Source: Rhodobacter sp. | GTDB taxonomy: Bacteria; Pseudomonadota; Alphaproteobacteria; Rhodobacterales; Rhodobacteraceae | DNA: 64,000 nucleotides | Direction of reading: 5' to 3' | Assembly: GCA_020637515.1 (NCBI GenBank) | Contig: JACKKG010000001.1 | Coordinates: forward strand, 1,146,501 to 1,210,500 | Shown here: in pieces, positions 25,414 through 33,537 of the stretch | Layout: each line of letters starts with the position of its first letter | Position numbering within the stretch: the stretch's first letter is position 1 | Notes under the pieces: generated by a model | What the model was told of the DNA's origin: nothing | Database searches by the model: none | Seen by the model: only the letters and a program-made list of their open reading frames with translations | Translations under genes and position numbers: made by a program

Positions 25414-25448
25414 GGTCGCGAACGCGCGGCGCCATGCCGCGAACCGCC

Positions 25449-25476
25449 TTGACCGTGGCGGGGCTTGCTGTAATCG
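25449..25476 (+). promoter_or_regulatory. Possible sigma70-type promoter for riboswitch 3
   Basis: TTGACC (25449-25454) and TAATCG (25471-25476) are separated by 16 bases just before the start of riboswitch 3. A CCGCCTTGACCG block is also present in the same relative place before riboswitch 2 (24227-24238), although there the -10 position is poor. Confidence 0.4.
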
Positions 25477-25479
25477 TGG

Positions 25480-25642
25480 TCGGGTCAGGTGCCCTGCAAG
25501 GGCTGAAACGGGAACGGGGTGAAATGCCCCGGCCGCCCCCGCGACTGTCAGCGGTGAGCTGGCTGCCAACGTGCCACTGTCCCGGACGGATGGGAAGGCG
25601 GCAGTCCGCAGCGACCCGCGAGCCAGGAGACCGGCCCGGCGA
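25480..25642 (+). promoter_or_regulatory. Cobalamin (B12) riboswitch 3
   Basis: Aptamer blocks in order: TCAGGTGCCC, AACGGGAACGGGG, the CCGCCCCCGCGACTGT box (25533-25548), GCCACTGTCC, TGGGAAGGCGGC, GCGAGCCAGGAGACCGGCC. It is followed by GTCGGAGGGACGGCAAGGAG, leading into the ATG of the CbiM-like gene. It is the third B12 riboswitch in the window and closely resembles riboswitch 2 in both aptamer and expression platform, which points to duplication. Confidence 0.94.
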
Positions 25643-25688
25643 CGAAAACGAATCAATCGCCGTCGGAGGGACGGCAAGGAGTGAAAGC

Positions 25689-26360
25689 ATGCATATCGAA
25701 CCGGGTGTCGTTGACGGCGCCAAGATGATCCTGTCCTACGGCACCGCCGCCGCCGCTGCGGGCGTGTCGCTGAAACTGATCGCGGACGACCTGAAGCAGC
25801 ACAACGTGCTGTCCTTTGCCCTGCGTTCGGTGCTGGCCGCCATGGGCACCTTCATCTGCTTCGAGGTCCTGCCGCACATGCCGGTCGGCGTGAGCGAAGT
25901 GCACCTGATCCTGGGCACCACGCTGCTGTTGATCCTGGGCGCTGGCCCCGCCGCGCTGGGGCTGGCCGGCGGTCTGCTGATGCAGAGCCTGTTCTTCGCG
26001 CCCACCGATCTGCCGATGTATACGGTCAACGTGACCACGCTGCTGTTCCCGCTGTTCCTGATCCACATGGTCGCGGGCCGCATCATTCCCGGCGGCAAGG
26101 CCTATGTGGACCTGGGCTATGCCGAGGTTCTGAAGCTGTCGGCCGCCTATCAGGGCGGGATTGTCGCCTGGGTCGCCTTTTGGGCGTTCTATGGCGAGGG
26201 GGTTTCGGCCCTGGGCGGCGTGGTCAGCTTCGGCGCGGCCTATATGCTGGTCGTCCTGATCGAGCCGCTGGCCGATCTGGGCGCGCTGGCGCTGGCCAAG
26301 GCGTTGCGCAACCACAAGGATTCGGGCCTGTTCGTGAACCGGCTGCACAACGCCGCCTGA
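25689..26360 (+). CDS. CbiM-like cobalt transport permease
   Basis: Membrane protein of 223 aa beginning MHIEPGVVDGAK. The Met-His N-terminus is the feature used by CbiM/NikM substrate-specific subunits of ECF transporters to coordinate the metal. About six helices follow, with family-like segments such as LGTTLLLILGAGPAALGLAGG and a second histidine in FLIHMVAGRIIPGG. It sits alone behind riboswitch 3, with no CbiN, CbiQ or CbiO gene nearby, so either it works without an ATPase module or shares one encoded elsewhere. The specificity for cobalt is inferred from the riboswitch. Confidence 0.82.
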   Translation: MHIEPGVVDGAKMILSYGTAAAAAGVSLKLIADDLKQHNVLSFALRSVLAAMGTFICFEVLPHMPVGVSEVHLILGTTLLLILGAGPAALGLAGGLLMQSLFFAPTDLPMYTVNVTTLLFPLFLIHMVAGRIIPGGKAYVDLGYAEVLKLSAAYQGGIVAWVAFWAFYGEGVSALGGVVSFGAAYMLVVLIEPLADLGALALAKALRNHKDSGLFVNRLHNAA

Positions 26361-26424
26361 TCGCGGGTTTTTCGGATACGCGCGGCGGGCCTCCGGGGTC
26401 TGCCGCGTTTTTCATGGGGGCCGC

Positions 26425-27156
26425 ATGATCGCGCTCGATCTCATCGGTATCGGCACGGGCAACCCCGAGCATGTCACCCTGGCGGCGATCCGCGCCATGC
26501 GCGAGGCCGACCTGATCCTTGTCCCGCGCAAGGGCGACGACAAGGGCGATCTGGCCGATCTGCGCCGCCAGATCTGCGCCGCGCATCTGCCGGACCTGTC
26601 GCGGGTGGTCGAATTCGACCTGCCGGTGCGCGATGCCTCGGCCGGGTATCTCGACGGCGTGAACGACTGGCACGACGCCATCGCCGCCCGCTGGGCGGGG
26701 GCGATCGCCGCGCATCTGCCGGGTGGCGGGCGCGTGGCGCTTCTGGTCTGGGGCGACCCGTCGCTCTATGATTCCACGTTGCGGATCGCGGCGCGGCTGG
26801 GGCTGCGGCCGCGCGTGGTGCCGGGGGTGACCTCGCTCTCGGTGCTGACGGCCGCGCACGCGATCCCGCTCAACGATCTGGGGGCGCCCGTGGTCATCAC
26901 CACCGGCCGCCGCCTGCGCGAGGGCGGCTGGCCAAAGGGCGCCGACGCCGTGGCCGTCATGCTGGATGCCGGCGGGGCGTTCAGCGCGGTGCCGGCCGAG
27001 GGCGTGACCATCTGGTGGGGCGCCTATCTGGGCATGCCGCACGAGGCGCTGATCGCCGGCCCCTTGGCCGACGTCGCCAGGACCGTGCTGGAAACCCGCG
27101 CCGCGCTGCGCGCGCGGCACGGGTGGATCATGGACATCTACCTGCTGCGCCGCTGA
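26425..27156 (+). CDS. cobF: Precorrin-6A synthase (deacetylating)
   Basis: C-1 methylation with loss of the acetyl fragment, converting precorrin-5 to precorrin-6A; specific to the aerobic pathway. Motifs are IALDLIGIGTGNPEHVTLAA, LILVPRKGDDKGDLADLRR and LLVWGDPSLYDSTLRI. Length is 243 aa. It is 64 bases downstream of the CbiM-like gene, so it may share control by riboswitch 3 rather than being part of the main cob operons. Confidence 0.96.
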   Translation: MIALDLIGIGTGNPEHVTLAAIRAMREADLILVPRKGDDKGDLADLRRQICAAHLPDLSRVVEFDLPVRDASAGYLDGVNDWHDAIAARWAGAIAAHLPGGGRVALLVWGDPSLYDSTLRIAARLGLRPRVVPGVTSLSVLTAAHAIPLNDLGAPVVITTGRRLREGGWPKGADAVAVMLDAGGAFSAVPAEGVTIWWGAYLGMPHEALIAGPLADVARTVLETRAALRARHGWIMDIYLLRR

Positions 27157-27265
27157 CCCGGGGCGTGAGCCGGGGGACAAGGTCGCCGAATGACGCAAGG
27201 TTTCGCATGACTCCGCGCTGGCCCCGGCTAGGGTGGGACACAATCGCCAGACCGGAGGAACCTCG

Positions 27266-29281
27266 ATGTCCAGTCCCTATCCCCATCTTCTCGCGCCGCT
27301 CGATCTGGGGTTCACCACGCTCAGGAACCGGGTGCTCATGGGGTCCATGCACACCGGGCTCGAAGAACGCGGCGACTGGGACCGCGTGGCCACCTATTAC
27401 GCCGAGCGCGCGCGCGGCGGCGTCGGCCTGATCGTCACCGGCGGCATGGCGCCGAACAAGGAAGGCGGCGTGTTCCCCGGGGCCTCGGGCCTGTTCAGCG
27501 ACCAGGACATCGCCAATCACCGCAAGGTGACGGACGCGGTGCACGCCCATGGCGGCAAGATCGCGATGCAGATCCTGCACGCCGGTCGCTATGCCTATGG
27601 TCCCGATTGCGTCAGTTCCTCGGCGGTGAAATCGCCAATCTCGCCCTTCGTGCCGCGCGAACTGGACGAGGACGGCATCGAAAAGCAGATCCGCGACTTT
27701 GCCACAGCCGCCACCCGCGCCCGCGAGGCCGGCTATGACGGGGTCGAGGTGATGGGCTCCGAAGGGTATTTCCTGAACCAGTTCCTGTGCCTGCACGTCA
27801 ACCAGCGCACCGACCGCTGGGGCGGCAGCTACGAGAACCGGATGCGCCTGCCGGTCGAGGTGGTGCGCCGCGTGCGCGAGGCCGTGGGGCCGGATTTCAT
27901 CATCATCTACCGGATCAGCCTGCTGGATCTGGTGCCGAACGGGCAGACCTTTGACCAGATCCTGACGCTGGCCAAGGCGATCGAGGGGGCGGGCGCGACG
28001 ATCCTCAACTCGGGCATCGGCTGGCACGAGGCGCGGGTGCCCACCATCGCCACCAGCGTGCCGCGCGCGGCCTTTGCCTGGGTCACCAGGAAGCTGATGG
28101 GCCATGTGTCGATCCCGGTCATCACCTCGAACAGGATCAACAACCCCGACACCGCCGAGGCCGTGCTGGCCGGGGGCAATGCGGACATGGTGTCGATGGC
28201 GCGGCCGTTCCTGGCGGATGCCGATTTCGTCAACAAGGCCGCCGCCGGCCAAGCCGACACGATCGCGCCCTGCATCGGCTGCAACCAGGCGTGTCTCGAC
28301 CATACCTTCAGCGGCAAGCTGACGTCCTGTCTGGTCAACCCGCGCGCGGGCCATGAAACCGAACTGCGCTACGAGCCGACCGCGGCCCCGCGCCGGATCG
28401 CCGTGGTGGGGGCCGGCCCCGCCGGCCTGTCGGCCGCTCTGGTGGCCGATCAGCGCGGGCACAAGGTCACGCTATTCGAAAAGGACAACCAGATCGGCGG
28501 GCAATTGAACCTGGCCCGCCAGGTGCCCGGCAAAGAGGAATTCGACGGCCTGGTGGCCTGGTTCGGAACCATGCTGGCGGCCTCGGGCATCGAGCAGCGG
28601 CTTGGCACCGTCGCCACGGCCGCGGACCTGGCGGGGTTCGATGACGTGATCGTCGCCACAGGCGTCACCCCGCGCGATCCCGGCATCCCCGGCGAGGATG
28701 GGGCCAATGTTCTGTCCTACATCGACGTGCTGCGCGACAAGGCCCCTGTGGGCAAGCGCGTCGCCGTGGTGGGCGCGGGCGGCATCGGTTTCGACATCGC
28801 CGAATACGTCACCCACCAGGGCGTCAGCCCGACGCTGGACGCCGCCGAATGGCGCAGGGAATGGGGTGTGGGCGACCCGTCCGAGGTGCCGGGCGGGTTG
28901 CTCGAACCCGCGCCGCCCGCGCCCGCGCGCGCCGTCACGCTGCTGCAACGCAAGGCCGAGAAACCCGGCAAGCGGCTGGGCAAGACCACGGGCTGGATCC
29001 ACCGCGCCAGCCTTCAGGCGCGCCAGGTGCAGATGCTGGGCGGCGTCAGCTATGAGCGGATCACACCAGAAGGCATCGTTCTGGGCAGCGACAAGGGCGA
29101 GCGGTTGCTGGCGGTCGATACCGTGATCCTGTGCGCCGGCCAGGTGCCGAACCGCGCGCTGGCCGACGCCCTGGCCGGGGCCGGCGCCCGGGTGCATGTG
29201 ATCGGCGGCGCCGATGTCGCGGCGGAACTCGACGCCAAGCGGGCCATCGACCAGGGCGCCCGGCTGGCCGCTGGCCTCTGA
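27266..29281 (+). CDS. NADH:flavin oxidoreductase, 2,4-dienoyl-CoA reductase type
   Basis: Old Yellow Enzyme-type protein of 671 aa with an FMN TIM-barrel (residues about 1-360) fused to an FAD/NAD(P) domain. The [4Fe-4S] ligands are C336, C339, C343 and C355 (CIGCNQAC and a later SC). The FAD motif VVGAGPAGLSAA starts near 379, and a second dinucleotide motif VVGAGGIGFDIAEY lies near 505. This is the FadH layout, which reduces 2,4-dienoyl-CoA; trimethylamine dehydrogenase-like enzymes share it. The ATG at 27266 is chosen for GGAGGAA upstream. It ends in a strong terminator. It stands alone next to a LysR gene, which may control it. Confidence 0.88.
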   Translation: MSSPYPHLLAPLDLGFTTLRNRVLMGSMHTGLEERGDWDRVATYYAERARGGVGLIVTGGMAPNKEGGVFPGASGLFSDQDIANHRKVTDAVHAHGGKIAMQILHAGRYAYGPDCVSSSAVKSPISPFVPRELDEDGIEKQIRDFATAATRAREAGYDGVEVMGSEGYFLNQFLCLHVNQRTDRWGGSYENRMRLPVEVVRRVREAVGPDFIIIYRISLLDLVPNGQTFDQILTLAKAIEGAGATILNSGIGWHEARVPTIATSVPRAAFAWVTRKLMGHVSIPVITSNRINNPDTAEAVLAGGNADMVSMARPFLADADFVNKAAAGQADTIAPCIGCNQACLDHTFSGKLTSCLVNPRAGHETELRYEPTAAPRRIAVVGAGPAGLSAALVADQRGHKVTLFEKDNQIGGQLNLARQVPGKEEFDGLVAWFGTMLAASGIEQRLGTVATAADLAGFDDVIVATGVTPRDPGIPGEDGANVLSYIDVLRDKAPVGKRVAVVGAGGIGFDIAEYVTHQGVSPTLDAAEWRREWGVGDPSEVPGGLLEPAPPAPARAVTLLQRKAEKPGKRLGKTTGWIHRASLQARQVQMLGGVSYERITPEGIVLGSDKGERLLAVDTVILCAGQVPNRALADALAGAGARVHVIGGADVAAELDAKRAIDQGARLAAGL

Positions 29282-29307
29282 GCGCGTCGGCGGTCCAGAA
29301 ACAACGC

Positions 29308-29335
29308 GCCCGGGCCCGTTCGGCCCGGGCTTTTT
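29308..29335 (+). terminator. Intrinsic terminator after the dienoyl-CoA reductase-type gene
   Basis: Perfect 9-bp stem GCCCGGGCC / GGCCCGGGC around a 5-base loop, followed by TTTTT. It starts 27 bases after the stop. Confidence 0.92.
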
Positions 29336-29499
29336 CGTGCACAATCGCCCCCTGATTGCGAAACAATCCATGGGCTATCGGTAAAACTGTGCTGAATTTA
29401 CAAACGTTTGTCCCAGTTATACCCCCCCCACGCCGCTTTGGCGCCGCATTTGGGGTGTGTAACAGATCCAACGCAACAGGTCGTGTGACGGGTAGTGCA

Positions 29500-30405
29500 A
29501 TGGATCGTTTGACTGAAATGGAAGCCTTCGCGACGGTCGTGGACCAGGGCGGTTTTACGGACGCCGCGCGCAAGATGGGCATCTCGAAATCCGCGGTGTC
29601 CAAGCACGTCTCGTCGCTGGAAGCGCGCCTTGGAGCCCGGCTGCTGAACCGCACCACGCGCCGCGTCAGCCCCACCGAGATCGGCCTGGTCTACTATGAC
29701 CGCGCCCGGCGCGTGCTGAACGACGCGGGCGAGGCCGACAGCATCGTCACCGCCATGCAATCCGCCCCCTCGGGTGTGCTGCGCATGTCGGTCGCCACGG
29801 ATTTCGGCGTCAGCCTGCTGTCGCCGGTGCTGGACGAATTCCTGATGGAGTTCCCGGACATCAGCGTCAACATGGTGCTGAAGAACCGCTATGTCGAACT
29901 GATCTCGGAAGGGTTCGACATGTCGATCCGCGTGGGCGAGATGGAGGACAGCTCGCTCAGGGCGCGCAAGATCACCGAAACGTCGCAACGCCTGATCGCC
30001 GCGCCGCGCTATTTCCAGGCGCATGGCCGGCCCGAGCGGATCGACGATCTGAACGACCACCGCCTGCTGCATTATTCCAACCAGGCCAGCGCCAACGTCT
30101 GGAAGATCACCGCGCCCTCGGGCGAGGTGCGCCAGGTGCGCGGCACGGGCTGGTTGACGGTGAACGATGGCCAGTCGCTGCTGAACGCCGCGGTCAAGGG
30201 CCTGGGCATCGCCTATCTGCCGAGCTTCCTGTATCACGACGCGCTGGCCCAGGGCCTGGTCGAGGACGTGATCCCCGATCTGCCGCAGACCACGCTGGGG
30301 ATCTATGCGGTCTATCCGCCGGGCCGTTTCACCCAGCCCAAGGTGCGGGCCTTCATCGACTTCCTGGTCGAACGCTTTGCCGACAAGGGGCCTGACCTCT
30401 GGTGA
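29500..30405 (+). CDS. LysR-family transcriptional regulator
   Basis: DNA-binding regulator of 301 aa. The N-terminal winged HTH (residues about 1-60) begins MDRLTEMEAFATVVDQGGF and includes SKSAVSKHVSSLEARLGARLLNR in separate parts. The effector-binding domain starts near residue 90 (GVLRMSVATDFG). The start at 29500 is the usual LysR N-terminus, but there is no clear ribosome site before it, and an in-frame ATG 144 bases upstream gives an unlikely Pro-rich lead. The 218-base gap before it is AT-richer than the surroundings (29360-29430) and probably holds its promoter. The regulated genes are not evident. Confidence 0.9.
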   Translation: MDRLTEMEAFATVVDQGGFTDAARKMGISKSAVSKHVSSLEARLGARLLNRTTRRVSPTEIGLVYYDRARRVLNDAGEADSIVTAMQSAPSGVLRMSVATDFGVSLLSPVLDEFLMEFPDISVNMVLKNRYVELISEGFDMSIRVGEMEDSSLRARKITETSQRLIAAPRYFQAHGRPERIDDLNDHRLLHYSNQASANVWKITAPSGEVRQVRGTGWLTVNDGQSLLNAAVKGLGIAYLPSFLYHDALAQGLVEDVIPDLPQTTLGIYAVYPPGRFTQPKVRAFIDFLVERFADKGPDLW

Positions 30406-30447
30406 GTTTCCTGCCCGGTCGTTTCCCTCCGACCGGATGCCGTTGAC

Positions 30448-30475
30448 TGGCCGGCCCTGGTGGCCGGCCATTTTT
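30448..30475 (+). terminator. Intrinsic terminator after the LysR gene
   Basis: Perfect 9-bp stem TGGCCGGCC / GGCCGGCCA with a 5-base loop and TTTTT directly after it, 42 bases past the LysR stop. Confidence 0.92.
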
Positions 30476-30486
30476 CATTCCGCGCG

Positions 30487-30630
30487 TTATTTCTTGCCAA
30501 CCTTCGAGGTGTCGGCCCCCTTGCCGCCCCCCGCCGCGGCCTCTTTTTCCGCGATGATGCGCGCCTCGGTGGCCTTGTCCGGCGACTTGGGGGCGCCCTT
30601 GCCCGCGTCCTTGCCCATACCTTTTTCCAT
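30487..30630 (-). CDS. Lysine-rich 47-aa mini-protein
   Basis: Short protein starting MEKGMGKDAGKGAPKSPDK and ending DTSKVGKK, with about a quarter lysine and much Gly/Ala. No membrane segment or cysteine is present and it is likely disordered apart from a helical middle (ATEARIIAEKEAAAG). Translation is well supported: AAGGAGGG lies 5 bases before the ATG. The gene is convergent with the LysR gene. It resembles in composition, but not by alignment, the 42-aa protein at 39071. No known family recognised; nucleic-acid binding is a guess from the charge. Confidence 0.6.
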   Translation of the reverse strand: MEKGMGKDAGKGAPKSPDKATEARIIAEKEAAAGGGKGADTSKVGKK

Positions 30631-30726
30631 AATTCCCTCCTTGAAACATGACGCCCGGGTCAATCCGGGCCTGGACAGCGTGACAAGAAAGCGGTCGTGG
30701 GTCAAAACGTATCTGCGCCGAGGCCC

Positions 30727-31653
30727 TCAACCGGCGGTCAGCACGGCCTCCCACGCGGCCTGCATATCCGCCGGGTCGAAGCGATCCGCCAGGCCCACGG
30801 CGACGGCGCGACCCTGGCCCTTTGGCGGATCGACGGGGCGCCGGCTGGCGTGCAGCCCGGCGCGGTGAAAGGCGCTCCAGCCGCCATCGCGCGTCTGCAC
30901 CAGCCCTTTCAGGCGGTAAAGCCCGGGGATATCGGCCCCCAGCAGGCGGTCCAGCGCGGCGCCGTCGGCGCTGGCCGGGCCGGTCCAGACCCAGCCGCGA
31001 TATTCGGCCCCGTGATCGTGCCCATGCCCGTGCGCATGAGGGTCGGCGCGTTTCAGCCGGCGCGGCAAGGGATCGAGCAGCAGTTCGGACGGCACCCGGC
31101 CATGATCGGCGACCATGCGCTGGGCCTCGGGCGCGAGGTCCGCCACCACCGCGCGCAGACGCGACAACGCGCCCGGGGGCGCGATGTCGGACTTGGTGAT
31201 CAGCACCAGCCCGGCGGTGGCCAACTGGTTGCGCAGCGTGTCCGCCAGATAGGCGTCAGCCATCGCCGTTTCGAAATTCACCGCGTCCACCACGACGACC
31301 ACGCCGTGCAGGTCCATCTCGGGTTCGGCCAGGGCGATCTGGCCCACCGTGAACGGATCGGCCACGCCCGAGGTTTCGATCACCAGGTGTTCGGGGCGGG
31401 GTGACATCCGCAGGATGCGGTCGATGGCACGGTAGAAATCGTTGCCGACGGTGCAGCACATGCAGCCGTTCGACAGCGCGACCGTGTCGCCCGAGCGGTT
31501 GTCGATCAGGTCCGCGTCCAGCGCGATCTCGCCAAAGTCGTTGACCAGGACGCAGATCCGGCGGCCGTGCTGGTCCGCCAGGATGTGGTTCAGCACCGTG
31601 GTCTTGCCCGCGCCCAGATAGCCCGAGATCAGCGTGACGGGTATCGGGGTCAT
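30727..31653 (-). CDS. COG0523 (CobW/P47K) GTPase, putative metallochaperone
   Basis: G3E-family GTPase of 308 aa. Walker A is GYLGAGKTT (11-19), the CxCC metal site is CMCC (64-67), and ETSGVADP and TKSD follow. A His-rich stretch (DPHAHGHGHDHG) precedes the C-terminal domain. The start ATG overlaps the stop of the amidohydrolase gene (ATGA), so the two proteins are translationally coupled, which suggests that it supplies metal to that enzyme. It is distinct from the cobW in the cobalamin operon. Which metal (Zn, Co or other) cannot be read from the sequence. Confidence 0.88.
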   Translation of the reverse strand: MTPIPVTLISGYLGAGKTTVLNHILADQHGRRICVLVNDFGEIALDADLIDNRSGDTVALSNGCMCCTVGNDFYRAIDRILRMSPRPEHLVIETSGVADPFTVGQIALAEPEMDLHGVVVVVDAVNFETAMADAYLADTLRNQLATAGLVLITKSDIAPPGALSRLRAVVADLAPEAQRMVADHGRVPSELLLDPLPRRLKRADPHAHGHGHDHGAEYRGWVWTGPASADGAALDRLLGADIPGLYRLKGLVQTRDGGWSAFHRAGLHASRRPVDPPKGQGRAVAVGLADRFDPADMQAAWEAVLTAG

Positions 31654-33278
31654 TTGACGAACACGCGGCCGCCCTGCACGGTGCCCAGGACGGGAATGTC
31701 GCGCAGATCCTCGGGGGCGCGGGTCAGGGGGTCGTCGCCCAGCACCGCGAAATCCGCGCATTTTCCGGGCGTGATCGAGCCGATGTCACGGTCCAGTTTC
31801 AGCGAGCGCGCCGCGCCCAGGGTGATCGCGTGCAGGGCCTCCATCACCGAAATGCGCTGGTTTGCCCCCAGCACCCGGCCCCGGGGCGTGATCCGGTTCA
31901 CCGCGCACCAGGCGACGTGCAGCGGGCCCAGCGGCGTGACCGGGCTGTCCGAATGGATCGCCAGCGTCACCCCGTTGTCCAGCGCCGATCGGCAGGCATT
32001 CATGCGCGCCGCGCGATCGGGACCGACGGTAAAGTCGCAATGCGCATCGCCGTAATACCACAGGTGATTGGCAAAAAGGTTCACGCACACCCCCAGCCGC
32101 GCGGCGCGGTGGAACTGGTCTTCGCCCGCCATCTGGCAATGTTGCAGCGTGTGGCGCGAATCGCCGGTGGGATGCGCCCACATGGCCTCTTCGATGGCGT
32201 CCAGCACGAAACCGCTGGCCTCGTCGCCGTTGGTGTGCAGTTGCATGTTCAACCCGGCGGCATGCAGCGCGGCGATCAGCGTCTTCAGGCGCGCGGGTTC
32301 CAGGTTCCAGATCCCGTTGGGCTGCCCGCCCAGATAACCCGGCCAGTTCATGCGGGCCGTGAAGCCCTGGATCGAACCGTCGGTCATGACCTTGCAGATG
32401 CCCATGCGCAGCATGTCGGTGGACCGGGCGCGCACCGCCAGCGCCTTGGCGACGGCGGCCTGGGGGTCCATGCCGATGACCCCCAGCGCGGGCACCAGCC
32501 GCAAGGGGTAGTCGGCGCGCGCGGTGACCGCGAGCAGGGTCTCCAGCTCGTCGTCCTCGAGCTCGGCGTAGAGATCGGTCGCGGTGGTCACGCCGGTCTG
32601 CACGGCGGCCTTTCCGAATTGCACGATGGCGTGCTCGCCGCGCGACAGGTCCTGAAGTCCGATGTTCAGCCGACGCATCAGCGGGAACATCGCGGCCATT
32701 TCCTGCAATTCTCCCATCAGCGTGCCGTCGGGCAGGCGCGGCACGCCCTCGGCGTTGGTGTCGGGGCCATAGCCGGCCAGTTCCAGCGCGGCCGAGTTCG
32801 CCGTCATCAGGTGAAAGCTTTGATGGATCACGGCAATCGGGCGCTCGGTCGAGGCGCGGTCCAGGTGCCGGCGGTTCAGGCGATCGCCCTCGAAGAACAG
32901 CGGATCAAAGCCCCAGCAGACCAGAGGGGCCCCTTCCGGCAGGGATTCGATCGCGCGTTTCATCCGTTCGATCATATCGTCCACGGTGCTTACGCCGGGC
33001 CAGAGCGTGCCGTCCGGGTCCACGCGATCCACGTTGCCGCAATAGAGATAGTCCCAAAGCGCGCCGGTCATCATGTGGCTGTGGGCCTCGACGAAACCGG
33101 GCAGCAGCACGGCGTCGCGGAACCGGTCGTCGTGGCGCACCGCGCCCCAGGGCGCCGCGATCTCGGGGCCGCCGACACCCAGAATGCGCCCGTCCCGGAC
33201 CAGAACATGCGTGGCATGGGGTTGAGTCGGTTCCATCGTGAGGATACGGCGGGCGGAATAGAGGACGGTGTCGGCCAT
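31650..33278 (-). CDS. Amidohydrolase (YtcJ-like, amidohydrolase_3 family)
   Basis: Predicted metal-dependent hydrolase of 542 aa. The first metal ligands are in FVEAHSHMM (H66 and H68). HTNGDEASGFVLDAIEEAM, HTLQHCQMAG and AIHSDSPVTPLGP are typical of the YtcJ-type amidohydrolase barrel, and a C-terminal strand GKCADFAVLGDDPL completes the composite domain. The start at 33278 follows AAGGA. No signal peptide, so cytoplasmic. It is coupled to the COG0523 GTPase and divergent from a dipeptide-type ABC transporter, so its substrate is probably an imported amide or peptide-like compound (inference). Confidence 0.87.
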   Translation of the reverse strand: MADTVLYSARRILTMEPTQPHATHVLVRDGRILGVGGPEIAAPWGAVRHDDRFRDAVLLPGFVEAHSHMMTGALWDYLYCGNVDRVDPDGTLWPGVSTVDDMIERMKRAIESLPEGAPLVCWGFDPLFFEGDRLNRRHLDRASTERPIAVIHQSFHLMTANSAALELAGYGPDTNAEGVPRLPDGTLMGELQEMAAMFPLMRRLNIGLQDLSRGEHAIVQFGKAAVQTGVTTATDLYAELEDDELETLLAVTARADYPLRLVPALGVIGMDPQAAVAKALAVRARSTDMLRMGICKVMTDGSIQGFTARMNWPGYLGGQPNGIWNLEPARLKTLIAALHAAGLNMQLHTNGDEASGFVLDAIEEAMWAHPTGDSRHTLQHCQMAGEDQFHRAARLGVCVNLFANHLWYYGDAHCDFTVGPDRAARMNACRSALDNGVTLAIHSDSPVTPLGPLHVAWCAVNRITPRGRVLGANQRISVMEALHAITLGAARSLKLDRDIGSITPGKCADFAVLGDDPLTRAPEDLRDIPVLGTVQGGRVFVK

Positions 33279-33489
33279 GGGATTTCCTTGTCGGATCGGG
33301 TAGGGTGCCACGAAGAATTTCCGGGTTGCGGTTTTTTCGGGCAACCCGTCCACGCGCGCAAATCAACGTATCGACTGACGCCAAGCATGCCGCAGTGCTG
33401 CACAGACTCTAGTGCCAGATTTCGGAAAACATAGAGCCAATTCGAGATAATCCTTGATCGCTGTCGGGAGGCTTCCATACTCGGCGCTG

Positions 33490-33514
33490 AAAAAAAAACC
33501 GGGGGTCATCCCCG
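33490..33514 (-). terminator. Terminator-like hairpin in the amidohydrolase leader region
   Basis: On the minus strand, CGGGG-ATGAC-CCCCG forms a 5-bp all-GC stem, followed by G and nine T residues. It is upstream of the amidohydrolase start (33278) and overlaps the leader of the divergent ABC operon. It may stop antisense transcripts coming from the transporter genes, or act as an attenuator if the amidohydrolase promoter lies further upstream. Confidence 0.5.
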
Positions 33515-33537
33515 AATGCCAACTGGGAGAAATGACA

